Positions 43,410 to 51,259 of a stretch of DNA of 64,000 bases are shown here, in pieces (the stretch's first letter is position 1; each line of letters opens with the position of its first letter). Below the pieces are notes generated by a model. It was not told the DNA's origin, ran no database searches, and was given only the letters and a program-made list of their open reading frames with translations. A program made the position numbers and the translations under genes. The DNA comes from Sphingomicrobium flavum (lineage in GTDB: Bacteria > Pseudomonadota > Alphaproteobacteria > Sphingomonadales > Sphingomonadaceae), in the NCBI RefSeq assembly GCF_024721605.1, contig NZ_CP102630.1, positions 62,001-126,000 on the forward strand. Direction: 5' to 3'.

Positions 43410-44144
43410 ATGCGCAAGACTGCCCTGATTTGCAGCGCGCTGGCGCTGGCTGCCCCGGTGCCAGCGCTGGCCCAGTCGAGTGGAGCGGCGCCCGTCGCCG
43501 TGCCGGCAGGCGTGACCCGCCTCGACATTGCCGCCACCGGCAAGGTGCAAAAGGTACCCGACCTGGCCATCATCAGCACCGGCGTGACCACGCGGGCAAA
43601 AACCGCCGAGCAGGCGATCGCAGACAACGCCGATCGGATCGAGGCCGTCATGGCGGCGCTCGAGCGGGCCGGAATCGAGAAAAAGGATGTGCGGACCAGC
43701 AGCATCACGCTCAACCCCGATTATCAATATCGGGAAAATGAGCCGCCACTGCTGACCGGCTATAATGCTTCTAACCAACTGTCGGTACGCTTTCGCGATA
43801 TCGCCAAGGCGGGTGAGATATTGGATGCGCTGGTCAGCGTGGGGGCGAACCAGATTTACGGTCCCAACCTGACCTTTGAAAATCCCGATACCGCCTATGA
43901 CGAGGCGCGGATGCGCGCACTGGCCGAAGGGCAAAGGCGGGCCGAACAATATGCTGCTGCGCTGGGCAAGAGGGTCGTCGCCCTGCGGCTGGTGAGCGAA
44001 ACGGGCAGCGGCGGTTTCATTCCCCCGCCGCCGCCGCCGATGATGGAGCGGGGCAGCGATGAGATGATGATCTCGCGCACCCAGATCGTGCCGGGCCAGC
44101 AGGAATTGAGCGTCACGCTGAGCATGAGCTTCGACCTGCAATAG
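43410..44144 (+). CDS. SIMPL (DUF541) domain periplasmic protein
   Basis: 244 residues. Signal peptide (MRKTALICSALALAAPVPALAQ) with an ALAQ cleavage site, then the SIMPL domain: LDIAATGKVQKVPDLAIISTGVTTRAKTAEQAIADNA, ERAGIEKKDVRTSSITLNPDY, the CVRF-like SVRFRDIAKAGEILDALVSVGANQI, and DEARMRALAEGQRRAEQYAAALG. The family is envelope-located and implicated in oxidative-stress and signalling phenotypes, with no defined activity. A Pro-rich PPPPPP stretch lies near the C-terminus. It is followed by a bidirectional terminator. Confidence 0.88.
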   Translation: MRKTALICSALALAAPVPALAQSSGAAPVAVPAGVTRLDIAATGKVQKVPDLAIISTGVTTRAKTAEQAIADNADRIEAVMAALERAGIEKKDVRTSSITLNPDYQYRENEPPLLTGYNASNQLSVRFRDIAKAGEILDALVSVGANQIYGPNLTFENPDTAYDEARMRALAEGQRRAEQYAAALGKRVVALRLVSETGSGGFIPPPPPPMMERGSDEMMISRTQIVPGQQELSVTLSMSFDLQ

Positions 44145-44153
44145 GCACAAAAA

Positions 44154-44190
44154 AGGGCCGCTCCCGATATGGGGGCGGCCCTCTTTTTTA
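44154..44190. terminator. Bidirectional rho-independent terminator
   Basis: AGGGCCGCTCCC and the opposing GGGGGCGGCCCT form a GC-rich stem, with an A run before (44149-44153) and a T run after (44183-44189), so it can terminate both the SIMPL gene and the opposing GlsB-type gene. Confidence 0.88.
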
Positions 44191-44204
44191 GGTCGAACCT
44201 GGTC

Positions 44205-44459
44205 TTAGCGGACCTTGCCGCGGCGGATCAGGTTGACGATGCCGAGCAGCACGATGGCGCCGACCAGCGAGATCAGAACGCTCTGCAGCGTGATGCCGTC
44301 ACCGATCGATCCGCCCGAAACGACGAGACCGGCAAGGAAGGCACCGACGATGCCGACAATGACGTTGAGGATGATGCCCTGTTGCGCATCCGTGCGCATC
44401 ACGATGCTGGCAAGCCAGCCGAGAAGGCCGCCGACGATAAGGTAGACGATGAATCCCAT
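44205..44459 (-). CDS. GlsB/YeaQ/YmgE-family small membrane protein
   Basis: 84 residues, three hydrophobic segments with GGLLGWLASIVMRTDAQQGIILNVIVGIVGAFLAG, the family core, and a basic C-terminus (RRGKVR). It is a paralogue of the protein at 43073, more typical of the family. An AGGAG ribosome site precedes the start. The two paralogues flank the SIMPL gene. Confidence 0.87.
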   Translation of the reverse strand: MGFIVYLIVGGLLGWLASIVMRTDAQQGIILNVIVGIVGAFLAGLVVSGGSIGDGITLQSVLISLVGAIVLLGIVNLIRRGKVR

Positions 44460-44585
44460 GATGTTCTCCTGTTACTCAAGCGCCGCTCCCCTGATGGCGG
44501 CGTCTGGGGCATCAAGCGCATGATGCGCGCAGATTGTTCCGGCTGCGAACAGAAGAATCAAGGATATTGCGACTCCGAAACGAAT

Positions 44586-44620
44586 GCGGCCCCGCTTCCT
44601 GTTGGAGGGAGCGGGGCCGC
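44586..44620. terminator. GC-rich stem-loop 3' of sciP, possible terminator
   Basis: Arms GCGGCCCCGCTTCC (44586-44599) and GGGAGCGGGGCCGC (44607-44620) pair over 14 bp with one wobble and a 7-nt loop. The T-tract after it on the minus strand is poor, so efficiency is uncertain. Confidence 0.5.
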
Positions 44621-44643
44621 GCAGGGGATGGAAAACTTTTGTC

Positions 44644-44943
44644 TTAGTAGCGCTGCTGGCGCTCATACTGGTCGCGATATTGCTTGATACGGGTCACGCG
44701 AAGGCCCGGCATGCCCGAACGGTCGACCGCGCGCTGCCAGCTGGTAAATTCTTCCAGACTGATCGAATAACGCTCGCAGGCTTCGTCGACGGTGAGCAGG
44801 CCACCGGCGACCGCGGCCACCACTTCGGCCTTGCGGCGCACGACCCAGCGGGTCGTCGACGGGGGCGGCAACGAGTCCAGGGTGAGCGGTTCCCCGAGGG
44901 GGCCGACTACCTGGGCGGGCCGAATGTCCTGATTCTCAAGCAT
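44644..44943 (-). CDS. sciP: SciP-family (DUF1153) CtrA inhibitory protein
   Basis: 99 residues, a near match in length and pattern to Caulobacter SciP: VVGPLGEPLTLDSLPPPSTTRWVVRRKAEVVAAVAGGLL then DEACERYSISLEEFTSWQRAVDRSGMPGLRVTRIKQYR. SciP is a small helix-turn-helix protein that binds CtrA and blocks RNA polymerase recruitment at CtrA promoters, restricting their activity in the cell cycle; it also binds DNA near them. Start is ATG 44943 with GAGGA upstream (a TTG at 44946 is possible). A GANTC (CcrM) site overlaps the first codons (44931-44935). Confidence 0.93.
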   Translation of the reverse strand: MLENQDIRPAQVVGPLGEPLTLDSLPPPSTTRWVVRRKAEVVAAVAGGLLTVDEACERYSISLEEFTSWQRAVDRSGMPGLRVTRIKQYRDQYERQQRY

Positions 44944-44946
44944 CAA

Positions 44947-45325
44947 CTATCCTCAATCAAATCTTCACTTCGTCTGCTGAACCCATCTAGCCCCAAGGGG
45001 TTGAACATTTTCCAACGGGGCAAGGTTAACGCCGCAGTTAAATTTCTTTCCCTTCGGTTAAAGCCGCAGAGGCAAATGCCCCACCCAGCGACTCGCCATG
45101 ATCTTCACCCGAAAGGAAGCGTGCCAAGGCGGCAGAGCGGCTTCCTTCCAACGGGATTTTGGTCCCTCCCGCGAGGGAGCGGATCAGCTCGGCCATATCG
45201 AAATATGTCTCGTCGGCCGCTTCGAAATCTGTCTGGTGACGCGCCAACACGCACCCCTTCATTTATTGCCACACGAGAATCCATCTATGCGAACAGGGTG
45301 AATTTCCGGTAAAGATCGCATCATC
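44947..45325. promoter_or_regulatory. sciP-mnmA intergenic region with three TTAAC motifs
   Basis: This 379-nt gap lies upstream of sciP (minus) and mnmA (plus). It holds three GTTAA/TTAAC motifs at 45025-45030, 45037-45041 and 45057-45061, spaced TTAA-N8-TTAA for the first pair. CtrA sites are TTAA-N7-TTAA, so it is close but not exact. A GANTC methylation site is at 45277-45281. The only possible coding sequence is the uncertain frame listed at 45038-45262. Confidence 0.5.
45038..45262 (-). CDS. Possible small protein upstream of sciP (uncertain)
   Basis: A 74-residue open frame on the sciP strand: FDMAELIRSLAGGTKIPLEGSRSAALARFLSG, with an acidic mid-section. It lacks a good ribosome site, and its stop coincides with one of the TTAAC motifs. 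Composition is protein-like, but I have no homology evidence; it could be noncoding sequence of a regulatory region. Confidence 0.3.
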   Translation of the reverse strand: MKGCVLARHQTDFEAADETYFDMAELIRSLAGGTKIPLEGSRSAALARFLSGEDHGESLGGAFASAALTEGKEI

Positions 45326-46432
45326 ATGTCCCCATATTTCGATCTTCCCTGTGCGCCCGAGGCGGCGCGGATCGTCGTCGCCATGTCCGGCGGCGTGGAT
45401 TCTTCGGTGGTCGCAGCGCTCGCCGCGAAGACCGGCGCGGAGGTGATCGGCGTCACCATGCAGCTTTACGACCATGGTGAAGCGGTAAAGCGTTCGGGCA
45501 GCTGCTGCGCCGGCCAGGACATCTATGACGCCAAGACCGTGTGCGACGAGCTGGGCATTCCCCATTATGTGCTCGATTATGAAACCCGCTTTCGCGACGG
45601 GGTGATCGAGCAGTTCGTCGACGAATATGCGATGGGTCGAACGCCGGTGCCATGCAGCAAGTGCAACCAGGGCGTGAAGTTCGTCGATCTCATCGGCTTT
45701 GCCAGGGATCTGGGCGCGACCTGCCTGGCGACCGGCCATTATGTCCGCCGCATCATGGGCGAGGATGGCAAGCCGCAGTTGTGGAAGGGGCGTGATCCCC
45801 GGCGCGACCAGAGCTATTTTCTTTATGGCACCACGCTGGAGCAGCTTAATTTCCTGCGCTTCCCGCTGGGCGACCTGCCCAAAAGCGAGGTGCGGCGGCT
45901 GGCCGAGGAAGCGGGGCTGGAAGTGGCGGGCAAGCCCGACAGCCAGGATATCTGCTTCGTGCCCGATGGCGATTATGCTTCGTTGGTGAAGCGGCTGCGC
46001 CCCGCGACGGCGGCGCCGGGGGATATTGTCGATCTTAACGGCAACCGGTTGGGCGGCCATGAAGGCGTGGTGCATTTCACTATCGGCCAGCGCCGCGGCC
46101 TTGAAATTGGCGGGCAGGCCGAGCCGCTCTATGTCATCCGCATTGAGCCCGACACGCGCCGCGTCGTCGTCGGCCCGCGCCGTGCCCTGGCGATCCGCGC
46201 TGCCAGCGTGGAAGAGGTGAACTGGCTGGGCGAGGACCAGCGCGAAATGGTCGCCAAGGTGCGCAGCCTGGCGCCGCCGGTTCCGGGCCGCTGGGACGGC
46301 ACGCGCTTTACCTTCGACACGCCCGAATATGGCGTGGCGCCGGGGCAGTCGGCGGTCTTCTATAACGGGGAGCGCTGTCTTGGCGGCGGAACGATCTGCG
46401 CGACGGAGGCCGCGGAACTGGAAACCGCCTAG
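45326..46432 (+). CDS. mnmA: tRNA-specific 2-thiouridylase MnmA
   Basis: 368 residues. The PP-loop [10 protein letters not shown] near the N-terminus binds [19 protein letters not shown] is the conserved region, the two catalytic cysteines lie in [11 protein letters not shown] and [13 protein letters not shown], and a C-terminal barrel follows. It makes 2-thiouridine at position 34 of tRNA-Glu, -Gln and -Lys, and so acts on the tRNA-Glu encoded at 17192. Its stop shares CTAG (46429-46432) with phzF. Confidence 0.94.
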   Translation: MSPYFDLPCAPEAARIVVAMSGGVDSSVVAALAAKTGAEVIGVTMQLYDHGEAVKRSGSCCAGQDIYDAKTVCDELGIPHYVLDYETRFRDGVIEQFVDEYAMGRTPVPCSKCNQGVKFVDLIGFARDLGATCLATGHYVRRIMGEDGKPQLWKGRDPRRDQSYFLYGTTLEQLNFLRFPLGDLPKSEVRRLAEEAGLEVAGKPDSQDICFVPDGDYASLVKRLRPATAAPGDIVDLNGNRLGGHEGVVHFTIGQRRGLEIGGQAEPLYVIRIEPDTRRVVVGPRRALAIRAASVEEVNWLGEDQREMVAKVRSLAPPVPGRWDGTRFTFDTPEYGVAPGQSAVFYNGERCLGGGTICATEAAELETA

Positions 46433-47217
46433 AGGCGGAATTCGCCCTCGATCACCGTGGTGCATTTGCCGCCGATCAGGACGCGGTCGCCTTGCAGCGT
46501 GCAATCGAGCTGGCCGCCCCGCGCACTGGTCTGGAAGGCGGAAAAGCGGGTCTTGCCCAGGCGGTCGGCCCAATAGGGGGCGAGCGCGGCGTGCGCTGCG
46601 CCGGTCACCGGATCCTCGTCAATGCCGAAGCCGGGGGCGAAGACGCGGCTGGCGACATCGCTGCGCACGCCCGGCGCGCTGACGATGATCAGCTGTTCGA
46701 TCGATTTCAGCGCGCCGAAATCGGGGCGACAGGCGCGCACTGCGGCTTCATCGGGAAGGATGACGAGATAGCTGTCCTCGGCGCCCGAAGTGTAGAGTGT
46801 TTCTTCCGGATCGACGCCCAACGCCTCGATGAGTTCGGGCATGGCGTGCGGATCGGTTGCCCTGGAGGCGGGCACGTCGAGCAACAGGCGATCGCCATCG
46901 CGCGCGACCGACAGGATGCCCGAGCGGGTGGAGAAGGTCACCTTGTCCCTATCCCCGATAAAGATATGGCCGGTGGCAATGGTGGCATGGCCGCACAGAT
47001 CGACTTCGCATCCCGGCGTGAACCAGCGCAGCGCATAATCGGCCTTGTCGCCATCCTTCACGATGAAGGCGGTTTCCGACAGGTTGTTCTCGACCGCGAT
47101 GGCCTGGAGCAACTTGTCATCCAGCCACGCATCGAGCGGCATGACCGCGGCCGGATTGCCGGTGAGGGGGCGATTGTCGACGGTGAAGGCGTCGACCTGG
47201 AAGAAGGGGATGTTCAT
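46429..47217 (-). CDS. PhzF-family isomerase-like protein
   Basis: 262 residues in the two-lobed diaminopimelate-epimerase fold. [24 protein letters not shown] opens the protein, with [10 protein letters not shown] carrying the conserved catalytic Glu and [11 protein letters not shown] in the first lobe; the second lobe has [19 protein letters not shown]. Members are mostly of unknown substrate; only PhzF itself is a phenazine enzyme. It is third in the pdxH-CDF-phzF operon with 4-nt overlaps. Confidence 0.86.
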   Translation of the reverse strand: MNIPFFQVDAFTVDNRPLTGNPAAVMPLDAWLDDKLLQAIAVENNLSETAFIVKDGDKADYALRWFTPGCEVDLCGHATIATGHIFIGDRDKVTFSTRSGILSVARDGDRLLLDVPASRATDPHAMPELIEALGVDPEETLYTSGAEDSYLVILPDEAAVRACRPDFGALKSIEQLIIVSAPGVRSDVASRVFAPGFGIDEDPVTGAAHAALAPYWADRLGKTRFSAFQTSARGGQLDCTLQGDRVLIGGKCTTVIEGEFRL

Positions 47218-48167
47218 TGCTCGCCTGCGGTTTCGGGGGTGGTGTCCTGCCCGGGTTCGGGAAGGCCCTTGGGGTCGGGATGGATCAGCAGTTCGACGCC
47301 CGGAAACTCCTTTTGGATTTCCTGCTCGATTTCATCCATCACTCGGTGCGCGCGTTCGACCGTCATCTGGGGATCGAGCCAGATGTGGAATTGCGCGAAA
47401 TCGATCCCGCCGGAGGTGCGGGTCTTGAGTTCATGGATGCCGTGCATTTCGGGGTGGGCATTGACCATGGCGAGGAAGCGGTCGCGCTTTTCGGGCGCCC
47501 ATTCCTTGTCCATCAGCTGGTCGATGGCATAGCTCGCCCCCTTCCAGGCACCGAACAAAAGCCAGGCGGCGATGGCGATGCCGAAGATGGGATCGGCAAG
47601 CCCGAAACCCAGAACCTGATCGAGCACCAGCGCCGCAATGACCGACAAGTTGAGCAACAGGTCGGACTGGTAATGGACATGGTCGGTCATGATCGCGACC
47701 GATCCGGTGCGCTTGATGACCATGCGCTGGTAGGCAAGCAGACCGACCGTGACCGCCATGGCGACGAGGCTGACGCCGACGCCCAGTTCCAGCCCTTCGG
47801 TCTGCGCGCCGCTGTTGAAGCGGTCGATGCCGCGCCAGGCGATGCCGATGGCTGAGACGGAAATGAGGACGACCTGGAAGAGGGCAGCGATGGCTTCCGC
47901 CTTGCCATGGCCGAAGCGATGTTCGTCGTCGGCGGGGCGCGCGGCAAGGCGCACGCCGAAGAAGGTGATGAGGCTGGCGATGAGGTCGAGGCTGGTATCG
48001 GCCAGGCTGCCGAGCATGGCGACCGAGCCGGTATCCCAGCTGGCCCAGACCTTGAGCCCGACGAGGAAGATCGCGACCGAGACCGAGGCCATGGCGGCCT
48101 TGGCCGTCAGGCTTGCGCGCTCATCGCCATGCGCATGGTCATGGTGGTGATGGTGGATGCCGCTCAT
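47214..48167 (-). CDS. Cation diffusion facilitator transporter with His-rich N-terminus
   Basis: 317 residues, six transmembrane helices of the CDF/ZIP-exporter family: VGLKVWASWDTGSVAMLGSLADTSLDLIASL with the conserved Asp of the metal site in helix 2, DDEHRFGHGKAEAIAALFQ, and helix 5 MTDHVHYQSDLLLNLSV. The N-terminus HHHHHDHAHGDE is a cytosolic zinc-binding candidate. It would export Zn2+, Fe2+ or Mn2+ by proton antiport. It overlaps pdxH upstream and phzF downstream by 4 nt. Confidence 0.9.
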   Translation of the reverse strand: MSGIHHHHHDHAHGDERASLTAKAAMASVSVAIFLVGLKVWASWDTGSVAMLGSLADTSLDLIASLITFFGVRLAARPADDEHRFGHGKAEAIAALFQVVLISVSAIGIAWRGIDRFNSGAQTEGLELGVGVSLVAMAVTVGLLAYQRMVIKRTGSVAIMTDHVHYQSDLLLNLSVIAALVLDQVLGFGLADPIFGIAIAAWLLFGAWKGASYAIDQLMDKEWAPEKRDRFLAMVNAHPEMHGIHELKTRTSGGIDFAQFHIWLDPQMTVERAHRVMDEIEQEIQKEFPGVELLIHPDPKGLPEPGQDTTPETAGEQ

Positions 48168-48742
48168 GGATAAAGCAGGGTCTCGGCCCAGCCACCATGC
48201 CCGTCGGCAAGCAAGAGCCGGCGGTGGTGCATGCGATCCTGCGTACCCTCCCAGAATTCGAACCGGTCGGGGATGACGCGCACGCCCGTCCAGTGCGCTG
48301 GTCGCGGCGGCCTCTTCTCGGCATGAAGCGCATCGAGCGCCGCGACCTTGTCTTCCAAGACGTCATAGCTGGGAAGGGGGCGGCTCTGCTGCGACGCGAT
48401 CGCTGCAAGTTGCTTGGAGCGTTCGCGGCTTGCGAAATAGGCGTCGGCTTCTGCATCCGAAACGAGGGTGATGGGACCCTCGATTCGGACTTGCTTGTAG
48501 GTCGATTTCCAATGAAAACAGAGCGCGGCGCGGGGATTGGCGGCCAGCTCCTCACCCTTGCGGCTTCCCAAGTTGGTATAGAAGACGAAGCCCTCCGGCC
48601 CATGCTCCTTCAGCAGCACCATCCGCACCGAGGGGACGGCATCGCGCGTCGCCGTGGCCACCGCCATCGCATTGGGATCCGAGGTCTCGCTCGTCCGTGC
48701 TTCTTGGTACCAGGCGTCGAACAGGGAAAGCGGATCGGTCAT
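48164..48742 (-). CDS. pdxH: Pyridoxamine 5'-phosphate oxidase
   Basis: 192 residues, somewhat shorter than E. coli PdxH (218) through a reduced N-terminus. FMN-binding segments include VPSVRMVLLKEHGPEGFVFYTNLGSRKGEELAANP and HWKSTYKQVRIEGP, and the C-terminus has WEGTQDRMHHRR with the conserved RxH. It oxidises pyridoxamine/pyridoxine phosphate to PLP with FMN and O2. First gene of the minus-strand trio. Confidence 0.92.
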   Translation of the reverse strand: MTDPLSLFDAWYQEARTSETSDPNAMAVATATRDAVPSVRMVLLKEHGPEGFVFYTNLGSRKGEELAANPRAALCFHWKSTYKQVRIEGPITLVSDAEADAYFASRERSKQLAAIASQQSRPLPSYDVLEDKVAALDALHAEKRPPRPAHWTGVRVIPDRFEFWEGTQDRMHHRRLLLADGHGGWAETLLYP

Positions 48743-48805
48743 GGCGGGGGAATAGCCAAGCTTTGCCGGGCGGTCACCCCCTCATGGACAGTCGGACTGG
48801 GATGG

Positions 48806-48837
48806 TTGACTCCGCAATGCACTTTAAAATACAAAGT
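48806..48837 (+). promoter_or_regulatory. Promoter and palindromic operator of the DUF2141 operon
   Basis: TTGACT (48806-48811) and TACAAA (48830-48835) form a promoter with 18-nt spacing. Overlapping the -10 is the inverted repeat ACTTT-N7-AAAGT (48821-48837). A winged-helix regulator is the last gene of the operon downstream and is the obvious candidate to bind here; binding itself is inference. Confidence 0.6.
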
Positions 48838-48864
48838 ACATTGTTCGAATCGAAGGAGATGGAC

Positions 48865-49308
48865 ATGAGAATGGTGAAAATGATTGCCGGTGCAGCCCTC
48901 GTCGCCGCCGTGTCGCCCGCGCTTGCCGGCGATGTCACGGTTACGCTTGAGGGTGTGCGCGCCGGTGCCGGACCGCTTTATGTGGCGCTTCAGACCGAAG
49001 AGCAGTTCATGGGCGATGCCAGCGTGGCGGGCACGCTTGTCGACAATCCCGATAGCGATCGCGTGAGCGTGACGCTGAGCGATGTGCCGAGCGGCGCTTA
49101 TGGCCTGGCCGTTTGGCACGATATCGACCGCGACGGCCAGTTCGGCATGGGGCCGATGGGGCCGACCGATGGCTGGGCGATGATCGGCGGCGCGTCGATG
49201 CGCGGCGAACCCACGTTCGCACAGGCCAGCTTCACTGTCGACGAGGATGGTGCCACACTGGTCGAGACCATGATCTACCCGCGCAAGGATGATGACCGTG
49301 ACCGATAG
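48865..49308 (+). CDS. DUF2141-family secreted protein
   Basis: 147 residues. A signal peptide (MRMVKMIAGAALVAAVSPALAG) ends with an ALA-G site, followed by a DUF2141 domain: VTLEGVRAGAGPLYVALQTEEQF, DVPSGAYGLAVWHDIDRDGQFGM, with the conserved HD-x-D-x-(D/N)-G Ca-binding-like loop. Function is unknown. ATG 48865 has AAGGAG 6 nt upstream; ATG 48859 also fits but lies inside the ribosome site. It is the first gene of a three-gene operon and overlaps the second. Confidence 0.87.
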   Translation: MRMVKMIAGAALVAAVSPALAGDVTVTLEGVRAGAGPLYVALQTEEQFMGDASVAGTLVDNPDSDRVSVTLSDVPSGAYGLAVWHDIDRDGQFGMGPMGPTDGWAMIGGASMRGEPTFAQASFTVDEDGATLVETMIYPRKDDDRDR

Positions 49309-49915
49309 GCTGGACCAAGGCGACCTGGCGCGATTGCGCGCGCTTGCCGAGGAGGGACGTCGCCGCCCGCTCCTCGGGGGCGACGAGATGATCGTCTACG
49401 GAATCGCAATTGCCGTGGCGGCAAGCGTTCACGGCCTTATCGCGTTGCGCATCCTCGATTGGCCCGGCATGGCGATCGCGGGCACCTGGTTCGGCGTCAT
49501 GCTGGTGGCGAGCTTCCTGGCGCGGTTGCGCGCGCCGCGCGGCACGAACGGGCTGGAAACCGTCAGCAGCCGGGTGGAACGCGATGTGTGGAAAGTTTCG
49601 GGCCTGTTCTTTGCCGTCCTGTCGGTCTCGCTCTTTGCGTGGGCGCTGCTGTCGGGCGACCCGGCAAATTATGTCATGCTCGCGCTGATGCCGCCCATCG
49701 TTTTTGGGGTCTATGCGATCGCGATGGCAGCGAGCGCGGCCGCAGCGCAGGCGGCGTTCTTCCGACCCTATGCCGTCCTGGCGATGGCATTCGTTTCGCT
49801 GACCGCCTTCCTCGTCGGCTCGCCATGGCAATATGGTGCGACCGCACTGGGTGCGCTGCTCGTCTCGGTGGTCCCCGGGCTGGCGCTCAAACGGCGCGAG
49901 CGGACCGATGGCTGA
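49289..49915 (+). CDS. Membrane protein of unknown function in the DUF2141-regulator operon
   Basis: 208 residues with about six hydrophobic segments after a charged N-terminus (RLRALAEEGRRRPLLGGDEMIVYG). The loop after the second helix has RAPRGTNGLETVSSRVERDVWK, and the C-terminus is basic. Not assignable to a named family. Its start lies 20 nt inside the DUF2141 gene (ATG 49289 or 49292), and its stop overlaps the next gene, so translation is coupled. Confidence 0.77.
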   Translation: MMTVTDRLDQGDLARLRALAEEGRRRPLLGGDEMIVYGIAIAVAASVHGLIALRILDWPGMAIAGTWFGVMLVASFLARLRAPRGTNGLETVSSRVERDVWKVSGLFFAVLSVSLFAWALLSGDPANYVMLALMPPIVFGVYAIAMAASAAAAQAAFFRPYAVLAMAFVSLTAFLVGSPWQYGATALGALLVSVVPGLALKRRERTDG

Positions 49916-50213
49916 TCCGCCGCTCGACTATAGGGCGATCGACGATGTCATCCATGGGCGCGTGCGGCTGGCGGTGATGGCCTATCTGTCGGGGGCCGAA
50001 AGCGCGGACTTCGCGACACTACGCGCCAAGACCGGGGTGACCGACGGCAATCTGTCGGTGCACCTCAGAAAGCTGGAGGATGTGGGATATGTCGCGATCG
50101 ACAAGGCCTTTGTCGACCGCAAGCCCGTGACCAGTTGCACGCTGACCGACGCAGGCCGCGAGGCATGGATCGCCTATCTCGACCGCATGAAGTCGCTGCT
50201 GTTCGACGACTGA
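49908..50213 (+). CDS. Winged-helix transcriptional regulator (HTH_34 type)
   Basis: 101 residues. DYRAIDDVIHGRVRLAVMAYLSGAESADFATLRAKTGVTDGNLSVHLRKLEDVGYVAI is a classic winged-helix domain with the recognition helix at GVTDGNLSVHLRKLE and a wing at VDRKPVTSCTLTDAG; similar to PF13601-type regulators. No sensor domain is attached. ATG 49908 overlaps the membrane-protein stop by 8 nt. It probably autoregulates the operon through the ACTTT-N7-AAAGT site. Confidence 0.88.
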   Translation: MADPPLDYRAIDDVIHGRVRLAVMAYLSGAESADFATLRAKTGVTDGNLSVHLRKLEDVGYVAIDKAFVDRKPVTSCTLTDAGREAWIAYLDRMKSLLFDD

Positions 50214-50319
50214 TCGTCCCCGCACCCTCGCCAAAGCGCGGCGCCTTGCCGCGCGGGACCGTGACGCACGATGTGCAAGCCACTGGCAATTTGCCCGCGA
50301 TTGCGCTTAGAGGTGCCTT

Positions 50320-51258
50320 ATGGACCTATATCAGCAATTGGGGGTGCAGCGCGGGGCGAGCGAGGCCGAGATCAAGAAGGCCTATCGCAGCTTGGCCAAG
50401 CAGCTGCATCCCGACCGCAACCAGGATAATCCCAAGGCTGCCGACCGCTTCGGCAAGGTGACGCAGGCCTATGACATCCTGTCCGACAAAGGCAAACGCG
50501 CCCAATATGATGCCGGCCAGATTGACGAAGAGGGCAATCCCCGATCGCCTTTCGGCAGCGGCTTTGGCGGAGGCGGTAGTCCCTTCGGTGGCGGTGCGCG
50601 TCAAGGCGGTGGCGGCGGCGGGTTCGATCCCGGCAGTATCGATCCCGACCTTAGCGACCTGTTCGAAGGCCTGTTCGGCGGCGGCCAGCCGCGGGGTGGC
50701 CGTTCGGGCGGATTTGGCGGTTTTGGCCGGTCAAAAGCCAAGGGTACGGACCTTAGCTTTCGCCTGACAGTGCCCTTCATCGATGCCGCCAAGCGCGAGC
50801 CGCAACGGGTCAAGCTGGGATCGGGCAAGACGATCGACATGAAGCTGCCCGCAGGCGTCGAGGACGGCACCAAGATCCGCCTGAAGGGGCAGGGCGGTGA
50901 CGGGCCGGGCGGCAAGGGCGATGCCATCGTCACGATCCATATCGCCAAGCATAAGTTTTTCGAACGCGATGGGCACCATATCCGGCTGGACCTGCCGATC
51001 ACGCTGAAGGAAGCCGTTTTGGGGGCCAAGGTGAAGGTGCCGACGGTCGATGGTAATGTGATGATGAGCATTCCCAAAGGCTCGTCATCGGGAACAACGC
51101 TGCGTCTGAAGGGTAAGGGCTTTGTCGCCAAGAATGGCGTCAGGGGCGACCAGCTGGTACGCCTAGAGGTGCAATTGCCCAAAGGGGATGCCAAGTTGGA
51201 GACATTCGCCGAGACATGGGATGGCGGCGGCAATGTGCGGGCTGACCTAGGCTTATAG
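50320..51258 (+). CDS. DnaJ-class co-chaperone, CbpA type (no zinc finger)
   Basis: 312 residues: an N-terminal J domain with HPD at 30-32 (AKQLHPDRNQ), a Gly/Phe-rich linker (GSGFGGGGSPFGGGARQGGGGGGF), and the two C-terminal beta domains (VKLGSGKTIDMKLPAGVEDGTKIRLKGQGG). The CxxCxGxG zinc repeats of DnaJ proper are absent, so it is the CbpA/DjlA-like type B. It would stimulate DnaK. It is followed 1 nt later by the BrkB gene. Confidence 0.88.
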   Translation: MDLYQQLGVQRGASEAEIKKAYRSLAKQLHPDRNQDNPKAADRFGKVTQAYDILSDKGKRAQYDAGQIDEEGNPRSPFGSGFGGGGSPFGGGARQGGGGGGFDPGSIDPDLSDLFEGLFGGGQPRGGRSGGFGGFGRSKAKGTDLSFRLTVPFIDAAKREPQRVKLGSGKTIDMKLPAGVEDGTKIRLKGQGGDGPGGKGDAIVTIHIAKHKFFERDGHHIRLDLPITLKEAVLGAKVKVPTVDGNVMMSIPKGSSSGTTLRLKGKGFVAKNGVRGDQLVRLEVQLPKGDAKLETFAETWDGGGNVRADLGL

Positions 51259-51259
51259 G

